DNA of 64,000 nt, taken from NCBI RefSeq assembly GCF_000247815.1, contig NC_021686.1:1271929-1335928 (forward strand). The letters are read 5' to 3'. The translations under genes and the position numbers were made by a program. Numbering within the stretch: the first letter of the stretch is position 1; every line of letters starts with the position of its first letter. The notes beneath the pieces are model-generated. The model was not told the DNA's origin and made no database searches. It worked only from the letters and a program-made list of their open reading frames with translations. Of this stretch, positions 11,853 to 25,745 are shown in pieces. Origin of the DNA: Ficedula albicollis. Its lineage: Eukaryota > Chordata > Aves > Passeriformes > Muscicapidae.

Positions 11853-13616
11853 AGCACAGCTCTCCACAACCATTTAATGCAACAGCACTGCATTACTGCT
11901 TACCCCTCTCCACCTCCAGATGACACCTGAAAAACACATCAATCCTTCTGCACACTGATGTGGCAGCCATGCCACTGCTTCTGTTAGGGGATTATACTAT
12001 ATTGAAATTATAGGTGTGGAATAACATCTGGTACAAGGAAGTGATACAAACAAAACAGTGCTTGACACCACCACCACCCTCCCCTCTTCTCACCAGAGTA
12101 GTTTTACTGGCTCATTGTCTCCATCACAAGTGGCTCCTCTTCAGCTACACCAGTACAGCTGGAATTGTAGGATGTGTTCAATTACACACACCTTAAGCAA
12201 TATTTTCTGGGAACAGTGACTTGAACAAACACAATGGTCATATGAGGAAAAGGCTGTACTCTGAGAGGGCTGAAACACAACACAGATGGTTTGAGTAATG
12301 GTGGAGCAAAGCCAGCCAGCCACACGAGGTACCTGCAGCACAAGGAGGGAGCTGAGCTTTAACCAAGGGCTGCTGGCTGCATCCTGAACCAAAAGTGCAG
12401 ATGGAGAGGAGATCATGTTACTGGAGTCAGTCCCACGTGCAAGACACATCCAGCTGCCTGAGCCTTGTGTGGTGCTGCAGAAGCCCAGGCTCCCCTCCAG
12501 CAGGCTCTGCTTGCTAAGACATGGCAAGGTCAGGCAACAGGAACAAGGGCAGTAGCTTTTGGAAGATGTTCCAAGGCTGCATCAAAACAGACCCAAGAGC
12601 AGGAACACCACCTTATCCTTCTCACCCATGAGAACAAGCTGTGGTGGAGATCTGACCAACACCTGCCTGGTGACAGTCACCACTCAAACTCCAGTGTGCT
12701 CATGGCCCGGCTTCACTGACCAAAGCTAGGAGAGGCTCCTGCAGATCTTCTGCTGTGGCTGGACACCAACAACACAAACACATCCAGCCAGACCAGATGG
12801 GCCAACACACAGCATGTGCTAGTGTCCATCTGATTCATCCAAAGCCCCAACCTGGATGAGGCCATGTCAACCTGGATCATTTCAATCCAAGGACAGCACC
12901 ATCAAATGCTGCAGACGTATCCTGATGGTCCAAGCTCACACTGGCCTCCCACCACCTTGTCCTGCCTCCACAGCACAGGCTCTGAATGCCCAGGCTGAGA
13001 GCAGCACATAAGGCACAACACAGTCACCTCTCTGTCCCAGGGGGCTGGGAACTGCCACAGCTCTGTGGTTACTGCAGGCAAAGCTATGCAGAGTTTCTTC
13101 ATTTATTGCCCTGTTCTTGCACTGCCTCAAACACACCCTGGAACAGCCATGCAGCTTCCACTGCTTAAGATTGCGAGGTGCTGGAAGACCCCACAGTTTC
13201 TCTTCCTCTCTCACAGTTTCTTCTTCACCATGAGAAAACCAGAGGATGTTGGTATCCCCATCCATTTAAGCACGTAGCCTGCACACAGACAGCATGGAAA
13301 CACTCAAAGAAGGAATTCAACAAGGAAGGAAGACAAGAAAGAGAGGCACGAGAGACACGAAGCAGGGTAACTGTGCTCACAAGCCAGAGGAGAGAAGAAT
13401 CCTTCCTTCCAGCCCCTCCCAGCCCAGCCCAGCACCATCTGAGTCAGAAAAGCCTCTCACCCAACACAATTCCTGCTTGGCAGGTCCAGTGCCAGTCAGT
13501 GTAGGGTCAGCCTGGTGTCCCTGGTCCCGAGCGGCCGCTGCTGGCACCCGCTGAGTGGAGCATGCTAGAAGGTCCCTGCACTGAGCACTGGGAGAACACC
13601 AAGCCTGGAAGGAGCT
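11853..13616. other. No recognised feature
   Basis: Unique sequence, rich in CA/TG-type words. No exon with supported boundaries, repeat family or RNA gene was recognised. Confidence 0.3.
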
Positions 13617-13790
13617 GTCCCAAGCTGCTGGACAGAGTGAAAAAAGACACGTAAGAATAAATGACTGCTGAGACCCCAGGCCCATCAGCATGGCACCAGC
13701 AGCGTCCCAAGCTGCTGGACAGAGAGTGAAAAAAGACACGTAAGAATAAATGACTGCTGAGACCCCAGGCCCATCAGCATGGCACCAGCA
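13617..13790 (+). repeat. 87-bp tandem duplication
   Basis: CCCAAGCTGCTGGACAGAG near 13619 recurs near 13706, and the unit runs to CAGCATGGCACCAGCAG. The copies differ by a two-base AG insertion and little else. Confidence 0.9.
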
Positions 13791-14062
13791 GAGACAACCA
13801 ACCTCACATTTTTGGTCCCTCAATCAATATCCCCTTGAACTCCAGCAGGCAGAGGGCTCTGTGCTTCCCACAACATCCAGCTGCAGCTTGGTCCCTCCTG
13901 GAGACAGCTTTGGGGTCAGCTCAGACTCTTCACTCGTGCTCTCAGAACCTTTGGCTGTGACTTTATAGCCCTGTGCCCACCACTGGTCCCAGTCCCTGCC
14001 GGCGGCCGCTGCTCAGCATCCTGGTGTGAGCTGTCATCAGAGCAGGGAATGGCACACCTCAG

Positions 14063-14122
14063 GAGCACAGCAGGATGGAGCACAGCAGGATGGAGCACAG
14101 CAGGATGGAGCACAGCAGGATG
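14063..14122 (+). repeat. 15-bp microrepeat, four copies
   Basis: GAGCACAGCAGGATG is repeated four times without interruption. Because 15 is a multiple of 3, it yields short repeat peptides in open frames on both strands. These are not evidence of coding. Confidence 0.95.
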
Positions 14123-15507
14123 GTGTGAGGAGGACTCTGGACAGCTCTCGACAATTAGCAACAGGGCAGGATCTCCCGAGGGGCCGACAGGAACGCAGCG
14201 ACGGCTGGCGGGGCACGCTGCCTGAATGTTCAAATACAGAAACAGATGTTAATTACTCTGCATAGCCAGGACATCATTAGCAGCTACATCTCCTGGAGAT
14301 TCTGAAGTACAAATTCCTCTGATTATGCCAAACATGCCCATCCCACCCCCAGAAGCCATGACGTTTGAGTAGTTGCCTCGGCAAACCTTCCTCCTCCGAG
14401 ATATTTCCCCTCTCTCCTTCATACTCTCTGCTCTCAAAACAACCTGTTTTAGTGAAATTCCTGCTTTGGGAAAGTGCTGGCTCCTTTGGGGCAGGATTTT
14501 AGCAGATGGAGGCAACAAGAACCCTCGTCCATAAGAGTCTGGCTCTCCAGCATACTCTTACTTCCTCTATTTTAGGTAGGGGAGGGAGGACAAAAATAAG
14601 GATTCAGCTGGCACCATGTGATCAGTGAGCCTCTTGAGCAGCATGGCAGAGCAAGAGAAACCATTCTATCCCCTCACCTTGCTCACCATCCCCACAGCCA
14701 CACCAGCAGATGCAGTGTGATAACTCTGGGGTAGGTGATGGTGAACTCACAATGAGCTTTTCTCTTCCAGCACTCCCCACCACTGATAATTCCAGGCAGT
14801 GGCAAAAAGACGAACACCTGGACAGGTGCTGCTAACAGAACCAGAGCAGCAGAAGGAGGGTGTACAGAATGGCCAAGGGACACCACTCAGGGACCAGTAA
14901 TGAGTAAATAAATAAAAGTCTGATTCAGGAACCCTTCAGGTTGAAAAGGACCACTCTAATCCTTTTAGCCCAAGAGCTGGGCAGCTACACTGGGAATTCC
15001 AGGCACACAGCACCTCCACAGCACCTGCAAGGCACTTACTGAGCTGCTCCAGCACTGGAAAGGAGGGAGATTCAGGAGAGAGAAGGAGGGAGTGAGACCA
15101 ACAGCAGCAGACAGAGCACTCCCCAAGTGCCACATCACATCATTATCCTTGCACATACCATGGGATAGGAAGGGAAAGCAATCAGCACCCAGCAGCTCAG
15201 CACAGACCTGCTGGGCTGGGCTGGAATTCCAAGGACTTCCCAAGCTCTGCCTGCTGGCCAGAGTCTGCAGGAAGCAGAATGACAAGGGGCAAGCTGGAGA
15301 GCAAGACCTTGATCACATCAGTGCAGCCTCTGTGGATTGTGGATGGCCAAAGGAGAGGACAGAACTCAGCACACAAGGACCCTGGTGCTGTGCTCCCACT
15401 TCCACAGAGCAGCACAAACACAGGGGATTTGCTGCCAGCGAAGTTGTCTTTCTCTGCAAACTCTGTTTTTGTTACAGGAGGAGAAGGACACAAGTTGGGA
15501 AGCTGCC
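14123..15507. other. No recognised feature
   Basis: Unique sequence between the 15-bp repeat and the solo LTR. No exon or RNA was recognised. Open frames here lack domain similarity. Confidence 0.3.
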
Positions 15508-16014
15508 TGTGATAGTCTCAGTAAACCCAAATCACCTGGGCTGGGAGTGGGAACAAGATGCTAAAGGGGAAACTCTGGCGCTGATATCTGAAAAGGCTGA
15601 CCTGGAACAGAGATCTGGCAGAGCAAAAGGAATAAAATAGGAATTTATTGAAAGGATACACCTTGGCCAGTGCAAGAGCCTGGCTGGGGCTACACCCAAG
15701 TCAAATCCAAGATGGATTCAGGTCGTGAGTTTTACACTTTTATAAATTTTGGTCTTGGGGTCAATTGTCCAGCCACAGCGCAAGGTTATGGAGTCTCAGC
15801 CCCTGGCTTGCCCCCTTCCTTTTGACACTGTTTATGCCTTTTGGGTAACAGGTGTCCTTGATTCTCTAGCTGGGAAGGGATTGTTTTATCTAACTACCCT
15901 GTGATGAGAACTTATCAACATCTAATACACAGTTCCAGGGTTACACACTAACCAGAGAATCTGAAAAATATAAAAGCTAAAACCCAAGGCATCTTTGCCA
16001 CTGGAATCATCACA
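15508..16014 (-). mobile_element. Solo LTR of an endogenous retrovirus, antisense
   Basis: The block is bounded by TGTGAT at 15508 and ATCACA at 16014, perfect 6-bp inverted ends of the TG...CA type. Read on the minus strand it has a TATA-like ATTTATAAAAG near 15740 followed about 100 bp later by an AATAAA signal in TTTCAATAAATTCC near 15645, the order expected for promoter and polyadenylation signal in an LTR. No gag, pol or env remains next to it, so it is a solo LTR. I see no clear target-site duplication, so the exact ends are an inference. Confidence 0.65.
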
Positions 16015-17632
16015 TTAGAAATGCAGCTGGGCAGCATCACTGGATGTGACAACAGCTTTTTGTAAAGTCTTGGTATCTATTTCACCAAATTGAGAATGCA
16101 CTGATAACCCTGAGGTTTGGCAAGGGCTGCTCACACCAGGGCTGGGGCAGGACACAGCTCAGTGCCCTGACACAGTGTCACTGTCACTGATGCTGAGCCT
16201 GCTCAAGCCCACAGCATTTCCTACAAAAGGGGCTGCACTGCAGGAACAGAAAAGCTCTTTCTTTTTTTATGAACACTCATTAGAGTTTACACCGTTGGCA
16301 AAGTGTGGAGGCACGCATTTGTGGAGGAACAGAGATATGGTTCCAACACTGGTTTTAATGTGCAAGCCTAAAGACTCGGCTTCAGTTTTTAGAAATCAAA
16401 CTTGATCATCTCAAGCTGGCAAAAATAGCCCCATGTTCCCTTGAGTTATTTTCTTTTCAAACAGGCAGGGTACAGCACAATAGGAAATATCAGCAGTTAT
16501 GTATTCAACCTCCAGAAACCCAACGGGCCAATTCCAGCAACCCACGGCAGCTTTCCAATCCTCCCTGATCTATTTGCTGGAGTTAGTCTGAAAAGCAGGC
16601 TGCCCCCGAGCCATTCAGCAAACTCCACGTCCCGCTAATTACATCAATATAAATGTATTATCTTGGCTGTCAAACACGGGCTGCCTCAACAGGACAAGGC
16701 TCTGCCATGGAAATGCAGGAAAACAATTGCTCTTTCTGCTGGTGACACATTTCTCTGGATCCTATTTCCTTGCCAGGGCTCCCCCTTCTCCCTTCTGCCC
16801 AGGCACCAGGGCACCAGTGTTGTTTTCTTCCAGAGCAAGAGGAAACGGCACACAAAAACCCTCCTCATCTTTTAAGCAACTGAACACGAATTAATTTTGG
16901 GAGCACCGTTGGCATTTCCTCTCAGCCAACCTGAGAGCTGCCAGCACATGGGGAAGGGAGCTGTGAGGGCAAGAGTTAAATGTTTCTTGTGAGCAGGCAG
17001 CAGCTCTTCTGCCTCTCTTGGCTTCCTCAGCTGCCACTGCTAAATGTAAGGCAAGTGTCAACACTCCAAACAGCAAATGTGACAGAAATTCGGAGCAGCC
17101 TGCTCCTCCCTGCCCAGCTCGGTGACTGTGGCCTGGAGCCTCCAGGAACAAAGAGCGAGGTTGAGGCAAACACAGGCAGATGCAGAGGCTGCCAGGGAGC
17201 AGGGAGGCAGCTCCAGAGAGTGGGATTATGACGGAAAATGAGGAGGAAGCCACTGACTCACCTGTCCCACCCGCGTAAGCAGCTTTCCCACCCAAGGCTG
17301 TGTGAGTGTGACCTTGCTCAGAGCCCCAAGTTCCAGCAAATCAAGGGCTCACAAGGTTCCCCCCACTCTGGGCACGGGGAGACAGCCATGGTGGCAGGAC
17401 ACTGGGCTTTCCAAATCTGTCTCCACTGACTGCAGGCAGCCACAGTCCCTCACTCCAGCTTCCCTCTGCTTCCAAAAACCCTCACTTGGAGGAAAGCCAC
17501 AGGGTCTGGTCCTTCCCAGACCCCCCTGCTCACAGGAAGGGTCAGAACAAAGCCAGAAAAAACCAAGCCTGGATTCAGATGAAGTGGGAAGATGGGAGGA
17601 AAACAGCATTTCTCCACCTAGGAGCAGATGAT
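16015..17632. other. No recognised feature
   Basis: Unique sequence with no supported exon. Open frames on both strands lack domain similarity. Confidence 0.3.
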
Positions 17633-18787
17633 GTTTCCACCAGCGGGGATCAACACGACCATGGACACAGGCACAGGCTGAGCCTCTCTCTAGATCTCAC
17701 ATGCAACCAGTGCAAACTTGGAAAGCTCCCACAAAACCAGAGCAGAGAACAGAGCAGAGCAGCGTGTTTTCCACGAATTAAAGCCAACTGCACTCAGCTG
17801 GCTGAGGGAACACCTGGGCTGTGGCCACACACTTCCCTCTGCAAAGCCAGAGGAATTCCTAGCAAAGATAAAGGGTGCCCAGAGCAAATACAAGGGGGGA
17901 GCAAGCCAGGAGAGTGAGGGGTAATCAGTGCATCTGCTGAGGGCATCCAGGCTCCTCTCTGGGGTCACCCAGCCCTTCCACCACCATCAGACAGCTCTGA
18001 GTCTGGGCACAACGCCCAAATGTTTTACGTGCAACTTTAGCACTTCTGGGTTGTTTCCCAAGATTTATTCCCATTCAGGAGACACCGTGCCTGGCCCACG
18101 CCTCCAGTTCCCTTATGCACCAAGTCATCAGGCTGGAGGAGGCTGCTCTGCCTCCTGCCAAAGCAAACCCAGCCAGTCACATCAAACCCTCAAAGGGCTC
18201 TCCAGTCACAGGGAAGGAAGCAATACTGGGCTCTGCCTTCAACTGTTAAAGCCTTGGACACAAACAGGAGCTGATGCAACTTGAAACGAGTTAATATCCC
18301 CACATACATAAAATCAGGGTAATTTGAATCGTGCTTTGGACAGGTTATGCTCAGGCAGAGCTTAGCCCTGCTCTGGTGCACTCAGGAGCACGAGCCAGAC
18401 AACAGGCTCTCAACAGGATCTCAAATGGCCGGACAAAAGCCACCAGCAGACTCTCAGAGTCACAGGCAGCTAGTCTGTCACCACGGCGCTGCTCCAGTTT
18501 AGGGAAGAGCACAGCCCTGAAGCACAAGTCCCTCCGAGTCCCAGGTGACAACGTGCAAAGCGTGGCAAGATCTCTACATTCAGAGCCAGTCTGGGATACA
18601 CACCCCTCACCTCCACCTCGGCTCCCTCCAAACACATCTCCCAGTCTCCATCAGCTCTTGACCAAGCCACAGCAGTGCAGCACTGTCTGCACCAGTGCCC
18701 CAGGCCACGTGCAGTGAGCAGTTCCCAAATAACCTTCTGTCCGACCATGAGAAGCCAGCCAGCCGCATCCTGGGCCTGCAGGCCAAG
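17633..18787 (+). repeat. 1.2-kb tandem duplication, copy A
   Basis: From GTTTCCACCAGCGGGGATC to GGGCCTGCAGGCCAAG this block recurs at 18858-20012 with a constant offset of 1,225 bp. The copies look identical over long stretches by eye. The junction carries an additional partial third unit (18788-18857). Confidence 0.9.
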
Positions 18788-18857
18788 ATTTCCACCAGCG
18801 GGGATCAACACGACCACGGACACACGGCACAGGCTGAGCCTCTCTCTAGATCTCACA
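18788..18857 (+). repeat. 70-bp extra partial unit between the two 1.2-kb copies
   Basis: It repeats the first ~70 bases of the duplication unit (TTTCCACCAGCGGGGATC through TCTCTAGATCTCACA) with private variants (CCACGG instead of CCATGG, and ACACGGCAC). The junction is therefore not a simple cut-and-paste. It suggests replication slippage or unequal exchange, or mis-assembly of diverged reads. Confidence 0.85.
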
Positions 18858-20012
18858 GTTTCCACCAGCGGGGATCAACACGACCATGGACACAGGCACA
18901 GGCTGAGCCTCTCTCTAGATCTCACATGCAACCAGTGCAAACTTGGAAAGCTCCCACAAAACCAGAGCAGAGAACAGAGCAGAGCAGCGTGTTTTCCACG
19001 AATTAAAGCCAACTGCACTCAGCTGGCTGAGGGAACACCTGGGCTGTGGCCACACACTTCCCTCTGCAAAGCCAGAGGAATTCCTAGCAAAGATAAAGGG
19101 TGCCCAGAGCAAATACAAGGGGGGAGCAAGCCAGGAGAGTGAGGGGTAATCAGTGCATCTGCTGAGGGCATCCAGGCTCCTCTCTGGGGTCACCCAGCCC
19201 TTCCACCACCATCAGACAGCTCTGAGTCTGGGCACAACGCCCAAATGTTTTACGTGCAACTTTAGCACTTCTGGGTTGTTTCCCAAGATTTATTCCCATT
19301 CAGGAGACACCGTGCCTGGCCCACGCCTCCAGTTCCCTTATGCACCAAGTCATCAGGCTGGAGGAGGCTGCTCTGCCTCCTGCCAAAGCAAACCCAGCCA
19401 GTCACATCAAACCCTCAAAGGGCTCTCCAGTCACAGGGAAGGAAGCAATACTGGGCTCTGCCTTCAACTGTTAAAGCCTTGGACACAAACAGGAGCTGAT
19501 GCAACTTGAAACGAGTTAATATCCCCACATACATAAAATCAGGGTAATTTGAATCGTGCTTTGGACAGGTTATGCTCAGGCAGAGCTTAGCCCTGCTCTG
19601 GTGCACTCAGGAGCACGAGCCAGACAACAGGCTCTCAACAGGATCTCAAATGGCCGGACAAAAGCCACCAGCAGACTCTCAGAGTCACAGGCAGCTAGTC
19701 TGTCACCACGGCGCTGCTCCAGTTTAGGGAAGAGCACAGCCCTGAAGCACAAGTCCCTCCGAGTCCCAGGTGACAACGTGCAAAGCGTGGCAAGATCTCT
19801 ACATTCAGAGCCAGTCTGGGATACACACCCCTCACCTCCACCTCGGCTCCCTCCAAACACATCTCCCAGTCTCCATCAGCTCTTGACCAAGCCACAGCAG
19901 TGCAGCACTGTCTGCACCAGTGCCCCAGGCCACGTGCAGTGAGCAGTTCCCAAATAACCTTCTGTCCGACCATGAGAAGCCAGCCAGCCGCATCCTGGGC
20001 CTGCAGGCCAAG
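18858..20012 (+). repeat. 1.2-kb tandem duplication, copy B
   Basis: Second copy of 17633-18787. Downstream of copy B the sequence continues into unique DNA (CTTGAGCGAGATTCCCAGC). At the end of copy A the same point is joined to the 70-bp unit instead. No gene is recognised in the unit. Confidence 0.9.
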
Positions 20013-20439
20013 CTTGAGCGAGATTCCCAGCTGAAAAAACGCTTGGAGGAAACAGGATGACATTTCAAACACAACGTTCACATTATCCCATCTCCTCCAA
20101 CAGGCCCACGGATGATCACCCTGAGCATTCGTTTCCTGGTGCTTCGGGGGATGTACCCCAGGAGCAGCAGCAGGGAGAGGAGAGAGCTCAGTAAATGGAG
20201 AGGCTGGCAAGTAGAGAGCTTTTGCCATCCTCTAACACTCCTACATCCAGGACCTGGAGGCTGAGATGCTTCAACTGCAGCTGAGCTGACATGCAGCAAA
20301 ATCCAGGGGTCTTTATGAGACAGTGGGACCCAACAGCCCTAGGATGTTCAAACCCCAAGGATTAAGAGCCAGCCAACTGATTCTAAAGGGCAAACTCGCA
20401 GAGGCTTGAGAAACTCTGCATGAAACCCCGCTCAGCCGC

Positions 20440-20591
20440 AGCACGGGTGTCTAAGCCGGAGGTGAGAGTGCAGACCTGAAGGACAGGCAGCCCGGGGTGC
20501 TGGGGGCTCCGCCGTGCTCCGGAGCCGGCATTCGGCGCTGCCCCGAGCGGNCCCGAGCGGGGCTCCCTGCCCGCGGCAGGACCCGCCAGCT
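20440..20591. promoter_or_regulatory. GC-rich block, left of poly-G run
   Basis: CpG-dense sequence runs straight into the G run at 20592. One undetermined base (N) lies at 20551 between two copies of CCCGAGCGG, which itself signals a difficult region. Together with 21888-22480 it looks like a CpG island whose centre has been lost. Confidence 0.45.
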
Positions 20592-22480
<1,889 letters not shown>

Positions 22481-23021
22481 CGGAGCCGCGAGTGAAAACG
22501 GGGAGGGGGTCCCAGAGGGGACCCAGCCCAGCTGGTCCAGCACACCCTAAAGGGAAATCAATGGCCGTGGTTGCAGCAAAAGCAGCATCATTTAAACCAC
22601 CAGTCTCGGAGGGGGGTTACTGGCTGCTAGGTGAAACGTGACAATTGCTAAACAGGGAAAATGTTCTCTTTGGGCTGTTGGACTCTCCCCGAAGGGCCCC
22701 CCAGGCTTTCTCTGTGGGCAGTTGAGGACTGCTGAAATGAGACCTGTAGGACAATGCAGGGACCAAAAGCTGATGAAGAGCTTGGGCTTCCCTTCATCCA
22801 TCTCTAAGATGTGACTGTCAGTCGTATCAACACATTTGTTTGCAGACAGATCTTCTTTAGAAGCTGCAGACACAGCTCTGCCACTGTTCTTTGGGGTGGG
22901 CCAGGGAAGGAGCAGCCCCATGCTGCCCTTGCTCACAGATGGGATTCCTGGACTGGGGAAATTGAGGGCTCAGTGCTCCAGCAGTGCCCGAGGAAAGCAC
23001 AGAGCAGGTATCCCCAAAATC

Positions 23022-23125
23022 ATAGGATCATGGAATATCCCAAGCTGGAAGGGACCCACCAGGATCATCGAGTCCAACTGCTGGCCCTGCACAGGACATC
23101 CCCAGGAATCCTGCCACGGCCAGTG
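23022..23125 (-). mobile_element. CR1 LINE 3'-end fragment, antisense
   Basis: ATCATAGGATCATGGAAT, followed by AAGCTGGAAGGGACCCACCA and GAGTCCAACTGCTGGCCCTG, matches the reverse complement of a CR1 tail. Confidence 0.75.
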
Positions 23126-24078
23126 GGGCTGCCTTGCCCACTGAAGGGCAAAACCTCTCAGGACCCACTGGGGAAAGAGAGAATTTGGGCTTAAAAGAAT
23201 CCGCTGGCTCCACCATGGTGGGAGTTTCCAGTAAGATCTGTCACCAGCTGTGGAGCATTAGCTGGAGTGGGAGCTTGGGCACTTGGGACATTCAGTGGCT
23301 GCACTCTGCTGTCACATGAGGTACCTCAGGTGTCCAGGTCCTGGCCCCACAGCTGAAGCTTTTTTTTTACCATGCAAACCTTGCTTTCCTCTGGCTGCAA
23401 AAGTTCTCCCCCATCCACCACAACGTCCCAAATGTGACAGAGGAGAGTGTCAGCCAGCTGTCCCCACACCATGGACTCACACAGCTGAGATCCAACCAGC
23501 TGTGGATCAATGTGTGTCAGCCCAGACACAGCTCCAGGTGTCTGTGAGAGCTCCCCTGGCACTGATCCTGAGCTGCTGTGCCGTGGGATGCCCTGCAGGA
23601 TGGGAGGTGGCCTGGAGCAGACCCAGCTGGCCAAGCACAGGGTACACGCCCAGGGTTGGCAGGGACTGGAGGGTGCACAAGGAGAATTCCCGTTGTGTTC
23701 CGGCAGTGCTGGAACCAGCAGCTCCTGCCTGAGGCACATCAGATGAGAGAGAGAAAGGGTTTGCATGTTCCACATCCCAGGATCTTCCAGTCCTCGTTTC
23801 CCAGGACACCAGGCTTCCCTCTGTTCTCACCTCTGCCGTGACCTCCACTCTGGCAAGTGGCTCTTTCCTGGTACCTGCCCTCAGCCCTCCCAGCTGCAGC
23901 CTGAGCAATGGAGACCTGATGGCTGTCAAAGGGCAGGACAGAAAGTCATATCATCCATCATTGATTTGGGAGGGGATCTTCCTTGAGCTGTTGCAGTGCA
24001 AGGCTTTTTGCAGCAAGGCAGGTGCAAGGAAATACAACCCTTGACTAAATATATAATGTGTATATATTGTATAAGGGT
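23126..24078. other. No recognised feature
   Basis: Unique sequence. Open frames on both strands (for example around 23283-23775) overlap each other and have no recognisable domain or splice pattern. Confidence 0.3.
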
Positions 24079-24295
24079 GGGGAGACCTGGCACAGGGTTG
24101 CCCAGAGAAGCTGTGGCTGTCCCTGGATCCCTGGAAATGTCCAATATCAGGCTGGACAGGGCTTGGAGCAACCTGGGACAGTGAAAGGTGTGCAGGAGCT
24201 TGGAATAAGACTCTCTTTAAAATCCCTTCCAACCCAAACCATTCCGACAAGAAGAGTGTTAAAGTTCCTTCAACCCAAATCATTCCATGACTCTG
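24079..24295 (+). mobile_element. CR1 LINE 3'-end fragment, sense
   Basis: Includes GAGACCTGGCACAGGGTTGC, AGGGCTTGGAGCAACCTGGG, and the tail CCCTTCCAACCCAAACCATT with a degenerate final repeat (ATTCCATGACTCTGC). Confidence 0.8.
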
Positions 24296-25671
24296 CAATT
24301 ATTCATGTGTGCATCTATCACTGATCAGTAATATGTTTTTAGCTGGTAGGGATTTCAAAGTTATGCAGAAGATGTAGTCCTGTGTGTACTATGTGTGTGT
24401 GCAACACTGAGGGCATTTGAGGGAACAATATGGTACAAACCCAGAAGAGTTTTGCTTTTGTTGTCAAGAGAATGCATCACCCACGTTTTTGGTATGAAGG
24501 AAACTGGACTGGATGAGTCTGAGAGGTCCAGGAATGCCCCAGGGAAGATGCAGACTGTTTTGTGGAGGCACATGGTGGTTGCAGAGTCCAGCAGCTGTCA
24601 GCAGTGTGCTGTCTGACACCAGGCTCATGGTTCCTCCTGCTCACCCTGCACCATGGCTGTCACCTGCAGTGGGACAGCTGAGGGGATGGAGATCAATGGT
24701 CCTGCTGCAGCTGTGCCAGGACATGTTCAGTGGGCTCTGCTGTCTTTTTGTGTGTGGCTGTGACACTCAAACCTCTCCCTGCTCAAGGGGAAGGTATCCA
24801 TTCTTTCTGCTCCGGGAGGATTATCTGTGATCCAGGGCCCCACACCTGTCCTTGGGACTGAGTCTGTGGCCTAGAATGGCCCCCTGGGCCCCACATCATG
24901 GGGACATGGGGGACTGGGGTGTCTCTTGCCATGCTGGAGCTGTGGGAATGTTTGTGGCACTCTGGGGGTACTAGGAATTCCCTGTAGTCCTGGGGGAACT
25001 CTCACTAGAGGAGGAGAGTTGTCAGCATTTTCTCAGGGGAATTTGAGAGCCCTGGGAGTATCAGGGCCTTCTTGGGGGAATCTGGGAGCTCTGGGAGTAT
25101 CAGGCATCCCCCTGGGTGTGTGGTGTCCCCAGGAGATGTCACAGTCCCCAGTTCCTCACAAACACTGCCCAAGTGCATGGGGACCTCAGAGATTTGGGGT
25201 GCCCCAGCTGTCATCAGTGGGGTGGAGGTGTCAGGGGACCCCAGGGAGAGCCCATCAACACCCAGTCCCACACCTGACTCTCTACCTTCCAGTGCTCCCC
25301 AACAGCCCCTGCTCACTCTCCAGCCCCCCAGTGCTGGCCCAGAGGATCCTACTGCCCCCCCTGGGCCACCGTTTACCCAAGGAAAGAAAGGGTGTGGCAA
25401 GGGCCTGGGCATGGGGTCCACAGCCTCCCTGATCTCCTTGCACTGCTGGACACTTTTCCCTGTGTTTTCCATGGTTCAAGTCCCTACCAGAGCCATTCTA
25501 AAGGGTCTGGCTGTCCCCAAACACAGTACAGGGACCTGTCCCCTGCTCCTCACACACATGGGCTGGGCTGGTCTCTCACAGCTCCATCAGGGGATTCTGT
25601 CACAGCTCCCCAGCTTACCCTTTGGATTGCTGGTTTAACCATTCATACCCCCAAAGTAGCTACTAAAACAC
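24296..25671. other. Unique sequence with a degenerate G-rich repeat
   Basis: No exon was recognised. At about 25022-25110 there are quasi-repeats of the type GGGGGAATCTGGGAGCTCTG and GAGAGCCCTGGGAGTATCAG. These are low-complexity remnants and not a defined family. Confidence 0.35.
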
Positions 25672-25745
25672 TTCAAATCATAAAACATGTCGAGTTGGAA
25701 GGGATCCACAGGGATCACTGCCTCCTCCAGCTCCCTGCTCTTTAA
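25672..25745 (-). mobile_element. Short CR1 3'-end fragment, antisense
   Basis: AATCATAAAACATGTCGAGT followed by TGGAAGGGATCCACAGGGAT resembles the reverse complement of a CR1 terminus. Very short. Confidence 0.5.

Noticed and set aside
9237..15507. Numerous 60-180-codon open frames on both strands
   Set aside because: Overlapping on both strands, no domain recognised, no consistent splice junctions, and length expected by chance at this GC content.
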